From contig JAMOMC010000040.1 of assembly GCA_027068765.1 (NCBI GenBank), positions 1 through 32,235 on the forward strand: a DNA stretch of 32,235 nucleotides, given 5' to 3'. The notes under the pieces are model-generated. The model did not search any database and was not told the DNA's origin. It saw only the letters and a list, made by a program, of their open reading frames with translations. Source of the stretch: Campylobacterales bacterium (GTDB taxonomy: Bacteria; Campylobacterota; Campylobacteria; Campylobacterales; QNZT01). The position numbers and the translations under genes are program-made. Of the stretch, positions 14,162 to 23,760 are shown in pieces. How positions within the stretch are numbered: position 1 is the first letter of the stretch; every line of letters starts with the position of its first letter.

Positions 14162-16249
14162 ATGAATAAAATTTTTAAGATTATAGTTATAGCGGTGATG
14201 ATAAGTACTTTATCACTTAATGCAAAGACAAAAACAGATCCAAATGAGATAAATATCAATTTTAAAGATTTAAAAATTGTTGATTTTGTAAAGATGGTTG
14301 CAAGAATTACTGGTAAAAATATTTTAATCGGGGAAAATATCCAAGGTAAAGTTGATTTTGTCTCTGTTAAGCCTATAAAAAAAGATCAAATCTACACTCT
14401 TTTAGTAAATGTCTTAAACTCAAAAGGTTTTACCATAAGAGATACTAAAAATGGCTTTTTAAAAGTGATAAGAAGCTCAGATGCAACTAAAACTGCACCG
14501 CCTGCTTATGGTTCATCTGATGTAAGTGAAGTTCAAACAACTGTCATCTCTGTTCAAAATTTAAATGTTAGAACGATTTTAAGGCAGATTAATTTTCTTT
14601 TAAGTAAATATGGAAAGATAACTCTCTCATATGAAAACAATGCTGTAGTAGTTACGGATTTTCCTGACAATATCAAAAGTATTCAAAACCTTATTTATAA
14701 GTTAGACCGTAGAGAGAAAGCACAAGTTGAATTTGTTATTTTAAAAAATGCAGATGCAAAAACAGTGGCTCCAAAAATTCAAAAGTTAGCAAATATAATT
14801 TTTAATAAAAAAATCGAGACTCAAAAGATGGATATCTTTTCAGATGAAGCTACAAATGCCGTCATAGTTGTTGGAAAAAGAGCAAATATAAGAACACTTA
14901 TTCCAAATATAAGAGCTTTAGATAAAGAGAATGAGACAGTTGATAAAAGGATGGAAATTATCTATGTCAAAAATGCAGATGCGGTTGAGATAGTAAAAAC
15001 TTTAGAGAAACTTCTATCTGATAAAAGTTTTGCCCAAAGTATAAGGCACGAAGAGAGAGAAATTGTAACAAATACAGCAAAAACTGCACCAAATCAGCCA
15101 AAAGATATAAAAGCACCTGCTCAAACAAAAACAGAGATTATTCCTAGCATTGTAGGTAAAGATAAACCGACTGTAACAGTAGATGCAGAGCTTAATGCGG
15201 TTGTAGTTTATGCGACTGAGAGAGAGATAAAAGAGATAAGAAGTGTTGTCAATTCTTTAGATGTTGAGAGGCAACAAGTTTATGTAAAAGCTAGAATTTT
15301 TGAATTTTCTGATGAAAAAGCTTCTACTTTAGGTGTAAAGTATGGAATTGGCGGAGGAATGATAAGAAGTTCAGGTATCTATGGCTTTAGTGGCTCTCTT
15401 GGTGGGGATTTAGGGCCTGTTACTGCTTTTAGCACAATGCTAAGCCAACTTACAACTGGAAATACAAACTTAATTACAAATTTAAATCGAGCTTTAGCCC
15501 TTGGTGTTACTATGAATTTTTTTAAAAACAATGATGTAGCATCTATCATATCTGAGCCTTCAATTTTATGTGTAAACAATAAAGAGTCATCTTTGTACTC
15601 TGGAAGAACACAGTCAGTTTTAAGTCAGAGTGCAACACCAACAAGTACAACAGGTATGACACAAAACTCTTATACAAGAGAAGATATTGGTTTAACTCTA
15701 AAAGTTAAGCCTAGAATTTCTGCTGATGATAAAGTTTCCTTGGAAGTAAAAGTGAGTCTTGAAGATGTAGTTGGGGGAACAGTAGGACTTCCTACAACTA
15801 CTAAAAGTGAAGTTGAAACAGTTTCAATTGTTACAAATGGTGAGACTGTAATTATCAGTGGGTTAGTTAAAAATAAAGAGACTAAAAATAGAAGTAGTAT
15901 CCCTTTTTTGGGTGATATTCCAATTTTAGGTATACCGTTTCGTCATACTGTAAAAGATAGAGAGAAGTCAAATTTGATTATTATGATAACTCCTTATATC
16001 GTTAAAAAGAGTGAGGATTTGGCAAATATCAGAGAGATATTAGGAGAGATGGATCTTTTGGAGAACAAGCTAGCTTTGGAGCTTGAAGAGAAGTATAAAA
16101 AAAGAGCCAAGATAAGTACTCCTGAAATCTCAACCTCTGATGGAGAGTATTTTTTTAGAATTGATGAGTTTGGAGTTAGAACTAAGATTTTTGTAGATAG
16201 CCAAGGTCGTGAGATTAGAGCTGAAAAAGTTGAAACTTTTGATTTTTAA
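14162..16249 (+). CDS. gspD: Type II secretion secretin
   Basis: The 695-residue protein has a signal peptide (about residues 1-21). The N0 domain follows (about 28-100), starting ININFKDLKIVDFVKMVARI, then N1-N3 ring domains (about 120-375) with a Lys/Pro-rich insertion near 300-325. The C-terminal secretin core spans about 380-640. The secretin signature NGETVIISGLVKNKETKNRSSIPFLGDIPILG is plain, and a Gly/Ser-rich segment near 400 (GGGMIRSSG) fits the gate. It forms the outer-membrane channel for folded protein, or DNA in a transformation system. No pilotin gene is evident nearby. Confidence 0.93.
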   Translation: MNKIFKIIVIAVMISTLSLNAKTKTDPNEININFKDLKIVDFVKMVARITGKNILIGENIQGKVDFVSVKPIKKDQIYTLLVNVLNSKGFTIRDTKNGFLKVIRSSDATKTAPPAYGSSDVSEVQTTVISVQNLNVRTILRQINFLLSKYGKITLSYENNAVVVTDFPDNIKSIQNLIYKLDRREKAQVEFVILKNADAKTVAPKIQKLANIIFNKKIETQKMDIFSDEATNAVIVVGKRANIRTLIPNIRALDKENETVDKRMEIIYVKNADAVEIVKTLEKLLSDKSFAQSIRHEEREIVTNTAKTAPNQPKDIKAPAQTKTEIIPSIVGKDKPTVTVDAELNAVVVYATEREIKEIRSVVNSLDVERQQVYVKARIFEFSDEKASTLGVKYGIGGGMIRSSGIYGFSGSLGGDLGPVTAFSTMLSQLTTGNTNLITNLNRALALGVTMNFFKNNDVASIISEPSILCVNNKESSLYSGRTQSVLSQSATPTSTTGMTQNSYTREDIGLTLKVKPRISADDKVSLEVKVSLEDVVGGTVGLPTTTKSEVETVSIVTNGETVIISGLVKNKETKNRSSIPFLGDIPILGIPFRHTVKDREKSNLIIMITPYIVKKSEDLANIREILGEMDLLENKLALELEEKYKKRAKISTPEISTSDGEYFFRIDEFGVRTKIFVDSQGREIRAEKVETFDF

Positions 16250-16261
16250 AAGGTGTAAAAT

Positions 16262-17785
16262 ATGCAGTTAAACAATATAGCAGAGTTTTTTGATTTAGAT
16301 CTTTATCCTGAGATAATTGAAAATATTGACCATGACTTGTGTGTTAAAAATTCACTACTATTTACAAAAATAGATGATAAAATATATACAATTTTAACAA
16401 AAGAAAAGTTAAGTGATGGCTTTAACATGCTCTCAAAACTTCAAGTATCTTTTCCTATGGCTTTTGTTGACAATGACTCTTATGAGAGGCTTTATCATAG
16501 GTTTTTAGAGATTAAAACAGATAAAGAGCTCTCAGGTGCTATAAATGAAGAGAGTGAAGTTGAGCTTCTTGATGAGGAGATTTCTCTTACTGATTTTTTG
16601 AAAAATAGTTCAGATATTTTAACAAGTGAAGAGTCTGCTCCTATCATTAAGTTTGTAAATTCACTCTTTTATCAAGCTGTTAAAAAAGGTGCTTCGGATA
16701 TTCATATAGAGACTCATGAGAGTCGTGGAGTTGTCCGTTTTCGTGTTGATGGTGTATTGGTACGACATGTGGATTTAGATAAAAATATCATCTCTTTAGT
16801 TGTTAGTCGTATCAAAGTTATATCAAATCTTGATATTTCTGAAAAAAGAGTTCCACAAGATGGAAGAACTCAGGTAAAAATTGCAGGAAAAGGTTTAGAT
16901 ATAAGGGTTTCTGTACTTCCAACTTATCACGGAGAGAGAGTTGTTATGAGAATTCTTAGTGAATCTTCGGACATTCCAACACTTCAGATGCTTGGATTTT
17001 CAAAAAGTTTGACAGAAGATTTTGAGAAACTTCTTGAGCACTCTCATGGTATGATTTTAGTAACAGGACCCACGGGAAGTGGTAAATCAACTACTCTTCA
17101 CACCTTTTTACAACTTGTTGCAACCCCTGATAAAAATATCATAACCATAGAAGACCCAGTTGAGTACAAAGCAGAAAATATCAATCAGATACAAGTAAAT
17201 GCTAAAACTGGTCTTACATTTTCAGCTGGACTTAGATCGATTTTAAGACAAGATCCTGATATTGTGATGGTTGGTGAAATTAGAGATAAAGAGACCGCAG
17301 AGATTGCAATTCAAGCAGCTCTTACAGGGCATCTTATGCTTTCAACTTTACACACAAACAATACAGCGGCTGCAATTACAAGACTTGTTGATATGGGGGT
17401 TGATGATTTTTTAATTAGCTCTTCACTTCTTGGAGTTTTGGCTCAAAGACTTGCTAGAAAACTCTGTAACTCTTGTAAAGTAAGAGCTAATGTACCACAA
17501 GATATAGTAGTTGAATATGGTGTGAGTGAAGATGCAGCTGTTTATGAGCCAAGAGGTTGTAAAGAGTGTAACTTTACTGGTTTTTCAGGTCGTCGTGCAG
17601 TTGGAGAGCTTTTAATCATGGATGATGAACTGAAAATTATGTTAAAAGATAAGATGACTGATTTTGAGATAAGAGAGGCTATGCGAAAAAAAGGTATGAG
17701 ACTTATTCGTGATCAGCTTTTAGATCTTTATATTGAGGGTGAAAGCTCTTTAGAAGAGATTATCAGAGTGGGGTTGAAAGATTGA
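16262..17785 (+). CDS. gspE: Type II secretion ATPase
   Basis: The 507-residue hexameric ATPase powers pseudopilus assembly from the cytosolic side. Walker A GPTGSGKST is at about 269-277. It is followed by the Asp box (IITIEDPVEY), Walker B (PDIVMVGEIRD) and the His box (TGHLMLSTLHTN). A tetracysteine zinc site (CNSCK at about 401 and CKECN at about 433) is typical of the GspE/PilB branch. The N-terminal 130 residues are divergent and would contact GspL. Its stop overlaps the gspF start by 4 nt. Confidence 0.94.
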   Translation: MQLNNIAEFFDLDLYPEIIENIDHDLCVKNSLLFTKIDDKIYTILTKEKLSDGFNMLSKLQVSFPMAFVDNDSYERLYHRFLEIKTDKELSGAINEESEVELLDEEISLTDFLKNSSDILTSEESAPIIKFVNSLFYQAVKKGASDIHIETHESRGVVRFRVDGVLVRHVDLDKNIISLVVSRIKVISNLDISEKRVPQDGRTQVKIAGKGLDIRVSVLPTYHGERVVMRILSESSDIPTLQMLGFSKSLTEDFEKLLEHSHGMILVTGPTGSGKSTTLHTFLQLVATPDKNIITIEDPVEYKAENINQIQVNAKTGLTFSAGLRSILRQDPDIVMVGEIRDKETAEIAIQAALTGHLMLSTLHTNNTAAAITRLVDMGVDDFLISSSLLGVLAQRLARKLCNSCKVRANVPQDIVVEYGVSEDAAVYEPRGCKECNFTGFSGRRAVGELLIMDDELKIMLKDKMTDFEIREAMRKKGMRLIRDQLLDLYIEGESSLEEIIRVGLKD

Positions 17786-19002
17786 TATTTAAATATGTTG
17801 GTTATGACGATAATGGCAAAAAAGTAAAAGCTAGAATTGAAGCTTTAGATTTAACAGATGCAAAAAGCAGGTTAAAATCAAAAGGTATAATTTATGAGAG
17901 TATAACTTTAGCGGGTGATTCGTTACTAAAAAAATTTAATTTTAGAAGAAAACATACACTCTCTGCAAAACATCTAGCTTCACTCTCAAGAAACATAGCC
18001 ATTTATCTGAAATCTGGCATCCCGATTGTAAATGTTATCCGTTTAGCAAAACTTCAGTATGAAAAAGATCCTGTTTTGGTTGATTTTTTAACCTCCTTAG
18101 AGACTAGCATGGATGAGGGAAAGAGCTATTATGTTGCATTAGAGAGCCAAGAGATTATCGATTTGCCACCTTTTTATAAACAATCTATAAAAGTTGCAGA
18201 AGAGAGTGGAAGTCTTAGTGAAGTTCTTTTTGAGATGGCAAGATTTGTAGAAGAGGGTGATAAAGTCGCAGGAAAAGTGAAGCAGGCTTTGATATATCCT
18301 GCATTTATTGTTGTTATTTCTGTTTTTATGGTTGCATTTATGCTTACAACTGTTGTGCCAAAGATTACTGGAATGTTTACTCAATTAAAACAAGAGTTGC
18401 CAGCAGTTACAAAAGCTGTTATCTCCATGAGTGATTTTTTGGGTGCATATTGGCTTATAATTGCTATCTCTATTATGGTTTTTTCTTTTATTTTTGGCTA
18501 TCTTGTTAGAACTAGTGAGTCATTTAAACTCTCTTATCATAAATTTTTACTCAAACTTCCTATTTTTGGAAAGATTATTCAAACTTTTGAGTTGGCAAGA
18601 TTTTCTTATATCACCTCTGTTTTAACAAAATCAGGTGTTACTTTTGTTCATGCTGTAAAACTAGCTAGCGGAATTTTAGACAATGTTTCGATAAAAGCTC
18701 AATTTCAAAGTGCGGTTAAAGATTTGGTTGAGGGTAAAAAGTTCTCCTCTGCACTCTCAAAACATGGCACAAATATAGATAAATCATTTGCTCAAGCTGT
18801 GGCTTTAGGAGAAGAGACTAGCGAAGTTTCATTGGTTATGGAAAATTTGGCTGAACTTTATTTTGAAGAGAATAAAAATAAAATTGATCTCTTTTTGGCA
18901 CTTATGGAGCCTATCTTGATTTTGTTTGTTGGTGCGATGATAGGTTTTATCGTTGTTGCGATGCTTTTACCTATCTTTTCGATGAATTTAGGGGCGATGT
19001 AA
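17782..19002 (+). CDS. gspF: Type II secretion inner-membrane platform protein
   Basis: The 406-residue polytopic protein has two repeated GspF domains (about 65-190 and 268-395), each with helices ahead of transmembrane segments. The main membrane spans lie near 170-192, 220-240 and 372-398. Conserved GspF phrases include LSRNIAIYLKSGIPI, VAEESGSLSEVLFEMARFVEEGDK and EPILILFVGAMIGFIVVAMLLPIF. It forms the central platform to which GspE applies force. It starts with ATT or TTG-type ambiguity at 17782 (ORF track start), overlapping gspE, and is the last secretion gene of the operon. Confidence 0.93.
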   Translation: MIFKYVGYDDNGKKVKARIEALDLTDAKSRLKSKGIIYESITLAGDSLLKKFNFRRKHTLSAKHLASLSRNIAIYLKSGIPIVNVIRLAKLQYEKDPVLVDFLTSLETSMDEGKSYYVALESQEIIDLPPFYKQSIKVAEESGSLSEVLFEMARFVEEGDKVAGKVKQALIYPAFIVVISVFMVAFMLTTVVPKITGMFTQLKQELPAVTKAVISMSDFLGAYWLIIAISIMVFSFIFGYLVRTSESFKLSYHKFLLKLPIFGKIIQTFELARFSYITSVLTKSGVTFVHAVKLASGILDNVSIKAQFQSAVKDLVEGKKFSSALSKHGTNIDKSFAQAVALGEETSEVSLVMENLAELYFEENKNKIDLFLALMEPILILFVGAMIGFIVVAMLLPIFSMNLGAM

Positions 19003-19042
19003 TATAATAACCCGAGTTTCACAGAAAAACAAAAGGCATTAG

Positions 19043-19684
19043 ATGCAAGTAGCACCAAGTATTTTATCAGCAGATTTTGGTATTTTAAATGAAGAAGTTA
19101 AATCAATTTGTGATGGAGGATGTGATTTAGTTCATGTTGATGTCATGGATGGTCATTATGTTCCAAATCTTACAATTGGACCTGTGGTTGTCAAGTCGGT
19201 AGCAAAAGTTAGTACAAAGCCTTTAGATATTCATCTAATGGTTCAAAATAACTCTTTTTTTGTAGATTTGTTTGCTCCATTAGAGCCAAAATATATCTCT
19301 TTTCATATTGAAGAAGAGAAGCATCCTCACCGTTTAATTCAAAAAATAAGAGCTTTGGGCATCTCCCCTGCGATTACTCTAAATCCACACACTCCTCCAG
19401 AGGCTATAGAGTTTTTGATAGAGGATTTGGATATGGTTTTGCTAATGAGTGTAAATCCAGGTTTTGGGGGACAAAAATTTATACCAAATGTATTAGAGAG
19501 AGCTAAGAGGCTAAAAGAGATAATTATGAAAAGAAATGAAAATTGTCTTATTGAAGTTGATGGTGGAGTTAATGATAAAAATATACATCAGTTAAAAGAT
19601 GCAGGTGTTGATATCGTTGTGGCTGGTAGTTATATCTATGGTAGTGATGATAGAGCTAAGGCTATAAAGAGTCTTCAGATTTGA
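19043..19684 (+). CDS. rpe: Ribulose-phosphate 3-epimerase
   Basis: The 213-residue TIM-barrel enzyme interconverts ribulose 5-phosphate and xylulose 5-phosphate, serving the pentose phosphate and carbon fixation pathways. Signatures include APSILSADFG at the N-terminus, HVDVMDGHYVPNLTIGP, LMSVNPGFGGQKF and VDGGVN near the end. The ATG is 40 bp after gspF. A TATAAT lies at 19003-19008 and may start a new transcription unit, with no terminator seen in between. Its stop overlaps the trpF start (TTGA). Confidence 0.96.
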   Translation: MQVAPSILSADFGILNEEVKSICDGGCDLVHVDVMDGHYVPNLTIGPVVVKSVAKVSTKPLDIHLMVQNNSFFVDLFAPLEPKYISFHIEEEKHPHRLIQKIRALGISPAITLNPHTPPEAIEFLIEDLDMVLLMSVNPGFGGQKFIPNVLERAKRLKEIIMKRNENCLIEVDGGVNDKNIHQLKDAGVDIVVAGSYIYGSDDRAKAIKSLQI

Positions 19685-20289
19685 CTAGAGTTAAAATCTG
19701 TGGCATAACAAATTTAGAAGATGCAATGTTTGCAGTTGAAGCTGGTGCATCTGCACTTGGGTTTGTATTTTATGAAAAATCTCCTCGTTTTATCTCACCC
19801 TTGGATGCTAAAAAGATTATAGAAAAACTTCCACCTTTTGTTGAGATGGTAGGACTTTTTGTAAATGTAGATGCTAATAGAGTAAACTCTATTATGCATG
19901 AGTGTAATTTAACTCTTGCTCAGATACATTTTTTTGCGAGTGATGAGTTTTATGAGAAGTTAAATTGTAGATATATCAAAGTAGTTCGTGCAAAATCCAA
20001 AGAGGATATCTTAAAATTTGATGGCAGTTATAGATTGGTAGATGCATTTGTTGAGAGTTATGGAGGTGAAGGAAAGAGAGTTAATGAATCTTGGTTTGAG
20101 GGAGTTGATTGCTCAAAAATCATCTTGGCTGGTGGATTAAATGAACAAAATGTAGCAAATATGCTCAAATTTGGCTTTTATGGGGTTGATGTAAGCTCTG
20201 GTGTGGAGAAAACCAAAGGAAAAAAAGATAGAATTAAGGTATATAACTTTATTAAAGAAGTGAGTCTATGGAAAAATTCGACAGTTTAA
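19681..20289 (+). CDS. trpF: Phosphoribosylanthranilate isomerase
   Basis: The 202-residue TIM-barrel enzyme catalyses the Amadori rearrangement of phosphoribosylanthranilate in tryptophan synthesis. The family start RVKICGITNLEDA contains the catalytic Cys, with AGASALGFVFYEKSPR, VGLFVNV and the late GVDVSSGVE typical of TrpF. The start is TTG, overlapping the rpe stop. No other trp genes are in the window, so trpF stands apart from the rest of the pathway. Confidence 0.94.
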   Translation: MTRVKICGITNLEDAMFAVEAGASALGFVFYEKSPRFISPLDAKKIIEKLPPFVEMVGLFVNVDANRVNSIMHECNLTLAQIHFFASDEFYEKLNCRYIKVVRAKSKEDILKFDGSYRLVDAFVESYGGEGKRVNESWFEGVDCSKIILAGGLNEQNVANMLKFGFYGVDVSSGVEKTKGKKDRIKVYNFIKEVSLWKNSTV

Positions 20290-21053
20290 TTAGTAAGCTT
20301 GAAAAAGGTGTTTTGGCAAAAGATGAGTTTGATACTTATGTAAAACGAGCTAAAAAGAATTTTGAGGTAGATATTGATCTTGAACTTTTAAGCTTTTATG
20401 GACTTCCTATCGAGGAAGATGAAGATGGAGTTTATCTAAAAACTCAGAAAAATAGCTTTAAAGATGAGATTTATTGTGTTGTAGACATAGAGACAAATGG
20501 AAGCTCCCCTGTTAAAAATCAAATTATCGAAATTGGTGCTATAAAATATAAAAACGGCGAAATCATAGATAAGTTTGAATCTTATGTTTATGCTGATTTT
20601 ATACCTGAGTCTATAGTAAGACTTACAAACATAGAGCAGGGTGATTTAAAAGATGCACCATCTTTAAAAAAAGTTCTTTTTGATTTTAAACTATTTTTGG
20701 GAGACTGTGTTTTTGTTGCACATAATGTAAAGTTTGATTATAGTTTTATCTCTCAATCATTGATGACTGTTGGCGTGGATGAGCTTTTAAATAGAAAACT
20801 TTGTACAGTTGATTTATCAAGAAAAACCATCAAAGCTGATAGACATGGGCTGGGGTATTTAAGGGAGCATTTAGAGATTGATTGCGGAGATCATCATAGA
20901 GCCTTTTCAGATGCTTTAAGTGCTGCAAAAGTTCTTGATGAGTGTTTTAAAAATATACCTCAAAATATAAAAAATACAGAAGAGCTTATAAAGTTTTCTA
21001 AAACCTCAGTTCATAGGAAAAAAACTCACAAACAGGTAAAAGCAACTCTTTAA
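20268..21053 (+). CDS. dnaQ: DEDDh 3'-5' exonuclease (DnaQ/Pol III epsilon-like)
   Basis: The 261-residue protein has an N-terminal helical extension of about 65 residues, then a DnaQ-type exonuclease domain. Exo I is VVDIETNG (D73, E75), exo II is HNVKFDYSFI and exo III is HRAFSDALSA with the catalytic His of the DEDDh class. It could be the proofreading subunit of Pol III or a related repair exonuclease; the N-terminal extension is unlike E. coli DnaQ. It overlaps trpF by 22 nt, suggesting translational coupling. Confidence 0.85.
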   Translation: MEKFDSLISKLEKGVLAKDEFDTYVKRAKKNFEVDIDLELLSFYGLPIEEDEDGVYLKTQKNSFKDEIYCVVDIETNGSSPVKNQIIEIGAIKYKNGEIIDKFESYVYADFIPESIVRLTNIEQGDLKDAPSLKKVLFDFKLFLGDCVFVAHNVKFDYSFISQSLMTVGVDELLNRKLCTVDLSRKTIKADRHGLGYLREHLEIDCGDHHRAFSDALSAAKVLDECFKNIPQNIKNTEELIKFSKTSVHRKKTHKQVKATL

Positions 21054-21067
21054 AAAGGATAAGTTTT

Positions 21068-21787
21068 ATAAAAAATTTTGATACATTCATATCTGCTGTA
21101 ATAGAGGCAAATATTGAGTTAAAAAAAGAGATACTGAAAAATAGTGCTAGCCATTATATAATGGGCAAAGTTGGTGCTGGTGGAGATGTTAGCATAGGAT
21201 TAGATGTAGTTGCTGAAAAAATTTTTATAAAGCATCTGCAAAATTTTGGAAAAATTGATTCTGAAGAGTGTGGAGAAGTTGGAGAGGGTGCTTATAAAAT
21301 TACTCTTGATCCACTTGATGGTAGTAACAATTTTAAATCTAACTTTCCATATTTTGGTTCATCTGTGGCTTTAGAGTTAGATGGTGATGTGAAGGTTGGG
21401 ATAGTTGCAAATTTGGCAAATGATACACTTTTTTTAAAGACAAAACAGAGATTTCAATCTACAAAATTAGATCAAATAAGTTTTATTGATATTCATCCAA
21501 ACCCTTATACAAGTGTTGGTATTTTTGAGAGGGCTTATAGTTCAAAAAAGTATGCTCAAAAGTTAAAAAATAGCGGTTATAAGTATCGAATTCCTGGAGC
21601 TACAGCTCTCTCTTTGGCTTATACAAATCAGGTTTTGTTTTTTCTATATGAGGGAGATCTTAGAAGTTATGATATAAGGGCAGGGATGTTTATGTGTGAG
21701 GGGCTTTATCAGCATAAAGAAAAGGATTTAACGATAATATGCCAAGAATTAAATCATTTTGAAAAATTAAAAAAATTACTTTTGTAA
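21068..21787 (+). CDS. Inositol-monophosphatase-family sugar phosphatase, probable AUA start
   Basis: The metal-binding signature DPLDGSNNF and the SDKDV-like GGDVSIGLDVVAE segment place this in the inositol monophosphatase/FBPase family, Mg-dependent phosphatases; a fructose-1,6-bisphosphatase role is possible. The listed ORF starts at 21161 and lacks the usual first helix. The same frame is open upstream and reads IKNFDTFISAVIEANIEL, a convincing N-terminal helix. That frame has no ATG, GTG or TTG back to its upstream stop (TAG 21014-21016). An AAAAGGAT ribosome binding site sits eight bases before ATA at 21068, so the real start is probably AUA, giving 239 residues. A lost base in the start codon is the other explanation. 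Confidence 0.72.
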   Translation: MKNFDTFISAVIEANIELKKEILKNSASHYIMGKVGAGGDVSIGLDVVAEKIFIKHLQNFGKIDSEECGEVGEGAYKITLDPLDGSNNFKSNFPYFGSSVALELDGDVKVGIVANLANDTLFLKTKQRFQSTKLDQISFIDIHPNPYTSVGIFERAYSSKKYAQKLKNSGYKYRIPGATALSLAYTNQVLFFLYEGDLRSYDIRAGMFMCEGLYQHKEKDLTIICQELNHFEKLKKLLL

Positions 21788-21796
21788 GGTGTTATT

Positions 21797-22735
21797 ATGA
21801 ACTTTGGTGATATGTTTAAAAACTTTAGAAAGACAAGCTCTACTATCGAAGATGCTCCAAGTCATTGGATTAAATGTCCTCAGTGTAACTCATTGATGTA
21901 TTATAAAGAGGTTGAAAATCTTTTTCATGTTTGTCCAAAGTGTCAACACCATATGAGAATAGGGCAAGAAGTTAGAATTGAATCTCTTATAGATAAAGGG
22001 TCGTTTGTTGAGTTTGATAGCACTTTGGCTCCTATAGATCCTTTGAAATTTGTAGATAAAAAATCGTATAAAAAAAGAGTAGAAGAGGGTGAGAAAAAAA
22101 CAGGTAAAAAATCTTCAGTTGTTTGCGGAGAGTGTACAATTGAGGGTATACCAACTCAGTTAGTTGTTTTTGATTTTAAGTTTATGGGAGGAAGTTTAGG
22201 CTCTGTTGAGGGTGAGAAAATTGTTCGCTCAGCTCATAGAGCAATAGAGAAAAAACATGCCCTCATAATCGTTAGTGCGAGTGGTGGGGCTAGGATGCAA
22301 GAGAGTACTTTTTCACTTTTACAGATGTCCAAAACATCAGCTGCACTTAAGAGAGTTTCACAAAATGGCTTGCCATTTATCTCAATTTTAACAGATCCAA
22401 CTATGGGGGGAGTTAGTGCATCTTTTGCAATGTTAGGAGATTTAATCATAGCAGAACCAGGAGCTTTGATAGGCTTTGCTGGGCAGAGGGTGATTGAGCA
22501 GACTATTGGTACTAAACTTCCTGAAGGTTTTCAAAGAGCAGAGTTTTTGTTAGAGCATGGATTTTTAGATATGGTTGTTAAGAGAAAAAATATGAAAAAA
22601 ACTTTGGCAGATTTGTTATACTTTTTTGATACAAATATCCATAATTCAAATGGAAGAAATAGAAAGATTTTACAAACTCGAAGAAGAAGAGATGATTTTG
22701 TAGAAGATGACTCTTTGGAAGTTGAAACAGGATAA
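21797..22735 (+). CDS. accD: Acetyl-CoA carboxylase carboxyltransferase subunit beta
   Basis: The 312-residue subunit joins AccA to transfer the carboxyl group from biotin to acetyl-CoA, the first step of fatty acid synthesis. An N-terminal zinc ribbon has CPQC (C27, C30) and CPKC (C46, C49). The crotonase-like core has [26 protein letters not shown] and [17 protein letters not shown]. The C-terminus extends in an Arg-rich then acidic tail (about 290-312). The stop adjoins the next ATG (TAAATG). Confidence 0.96.
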   Translation: MNFGDMFKNFRKTSSTIEDAPSHWIKCPQCNSLMYYKEVENLFHVCPKCQHHMRIGQEVRIESLIDKGSFVEFDSTLAPIDPLKFVDKKSYKKRVEEGEKKTGKKSSVVCGECTIEGIPTQLVVFDFKFMGGSLGSVEGEKIVRSAHRAIEKKHALIIVSASGGARMQESTFSLLQMSKTSAALKRVSQNGLPFISILTDPTMGGVSASFAMLGDLIIAEPGALIGFAGQRVIEQTIGTKLPEGFQRAEFLLEHGFLDMVVKRKNMKKTLADLLYFFDTNIHNSNGRNRKILQTRRRRDDFVEDDSLEVETG

Positions 22736-23299
22736 ATGAGTAAAATTTATGCTCTTTTTGATTTTGAATTAAATCAAAAAAAAGGTTTAACTATCGAAGA
22801 GTTTGTCAAAAGAGCTAATAAAAAAGAGGCTATCTATATACAATATAGAGATAAAGTAAATTTACAAACTAAAAAAATTGAGCATATTAAGAGACTAAAA
22901 GGGCTTTGGAAAGGGGTACTTTTAGTGAATGATGATATAGATTTGGTTGTTTATTGTGATGGTTTACATCTTGGGCAGGAGGATTTTTTTAGATTCGCAC
23001 AAGATAAAAAGATAGCTGTAAAAAAGATTCGAGAGATTATCGGAGATAAAATTTTGGGACTCTCTACTCATAATGAAGATGAAGTAAAAGAGGCAAATTC
23101 TCTTGATATAGATTATATAGGTCTTGGAGCTTATAGAGATACAAGTACAAAAGATGTTCAGACACTTTTAGGAGAGTCTATATCTACAATTGCAAAAAAT
23201 TCAAAACATAAAGTTGCTGCTATTGGTGGAGTGAAGAGTAGTGATAAAATTAAACATATTGATTTTTTAGTTTTGGGGTCAGATATTTATGAAGATTAA
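22736..23299 (+). CDS. thiE: Thiamine phosphate synthase-like protein (ThiE/TenI family)
   Basis: The 187-residue TIM-barrel protein has ThiE-type landmarks: YIQYRDKVN (the LRDK region), LLVNDDIDL, DGLHLGQED, ILGLSTHNEDE and AIGGVKSSD. ThiE joins the thiazole and pyrimidine precursors to make thiamine phosphate; TenI proteins share the fold but act as aromatases. The GxxxxTxTK loop is present as GAYRDTSTK, favouring ThiE activity. It is somewhat shorter than usual (about 210 residues). It overlaps rlmH by 11 nt. Confidence 0.8.
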   Translation: MSKIYALFDFELNQKKGLTIEEFVKRANKKEAIYIQYRDKVNLQTKKIEHIKRLKGLWKGVLLVNDDIDLVVYCDGLHLGQEDFFRFAQDKKIAVKKIREIIGDKILGLSTHNEDEVKEANSLDIDYIGLGAYRDTSTKDVQTLLGESISTIAKNSKHKVAAIGGVKSSDKIKHIDFLVLGSDIYED

Positions 23300-23744
23300 T
23301 GTTTATACAATTGAGAAAAAATCTAATGATGAATTTACAAAATTAATAGAAAATAGTAAGAAAATGATACAAAAGTATGCACTTATTGAAGAAATTTCCA
23401 TTTTTAATAAAAAAATTACATCAGCACAAAATAGAGATGCTACAATAGCAAGAGAGTCTTACTCTGAGGTATTTGCTCCATTTATGAATGGGTACAATAT
23501 CGCACTAGACCCAAAGGGTAAAGAGCTAGACAGCTTTGAATTTAGTAAAAGTTTTGCTAATATTGCGACTCTGAATTTTTTTATTGCTGGTGCTTATGGT
23601 TTTGAGGATCAGTTTTTGAAAAAATGCAACAAAATTGTAAGTTTAAGTAAATTGACTTTTAGTCATAAAATTGCAAAGGTAGTTCTATTTGAGCAAATCT
23701 TTAGAGCGCTTAGTATTTTAAATAACCACCCTTATCATAAATAA
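23289..23744 (+). CDS. rlmH: 23S rRNA pseudouridine-1915 N3-methyltransferase
   Basis: This 151-residue SPOUT methyltransferase modifies pseudouridine 1915 in helix 69 of 23S rRNA at the subunit interface. The C-terminal knot motifs are clear: FFIAGAYGFEDQF (usually GGAYG; here AGAYG), SLSKLTFSHKIAKVVLFEQIFRAL and the terminal HPYHK. LDPKGKELDSFEF matches the preceding conserved segment. The length fits the family of about 155 residues. It starts inside the thiE-like gene. Confidence 0.93.
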   Translation: MKINVYTIEKKSNDEFTKLIENSKKMIQKYALIEEISIFNKKITSAQNRDATIARESYSEVFAPFMNGYNIALDPKGKELDSFEFSKSFANIATLNFFIAGAYGFEDQFLKKCNKIVSLSKLTFSHKIAKVVLFEQIFRALSILNNHPYHK

Positions 23745-23760
23745 GGAAAAAGGAGAAGAG

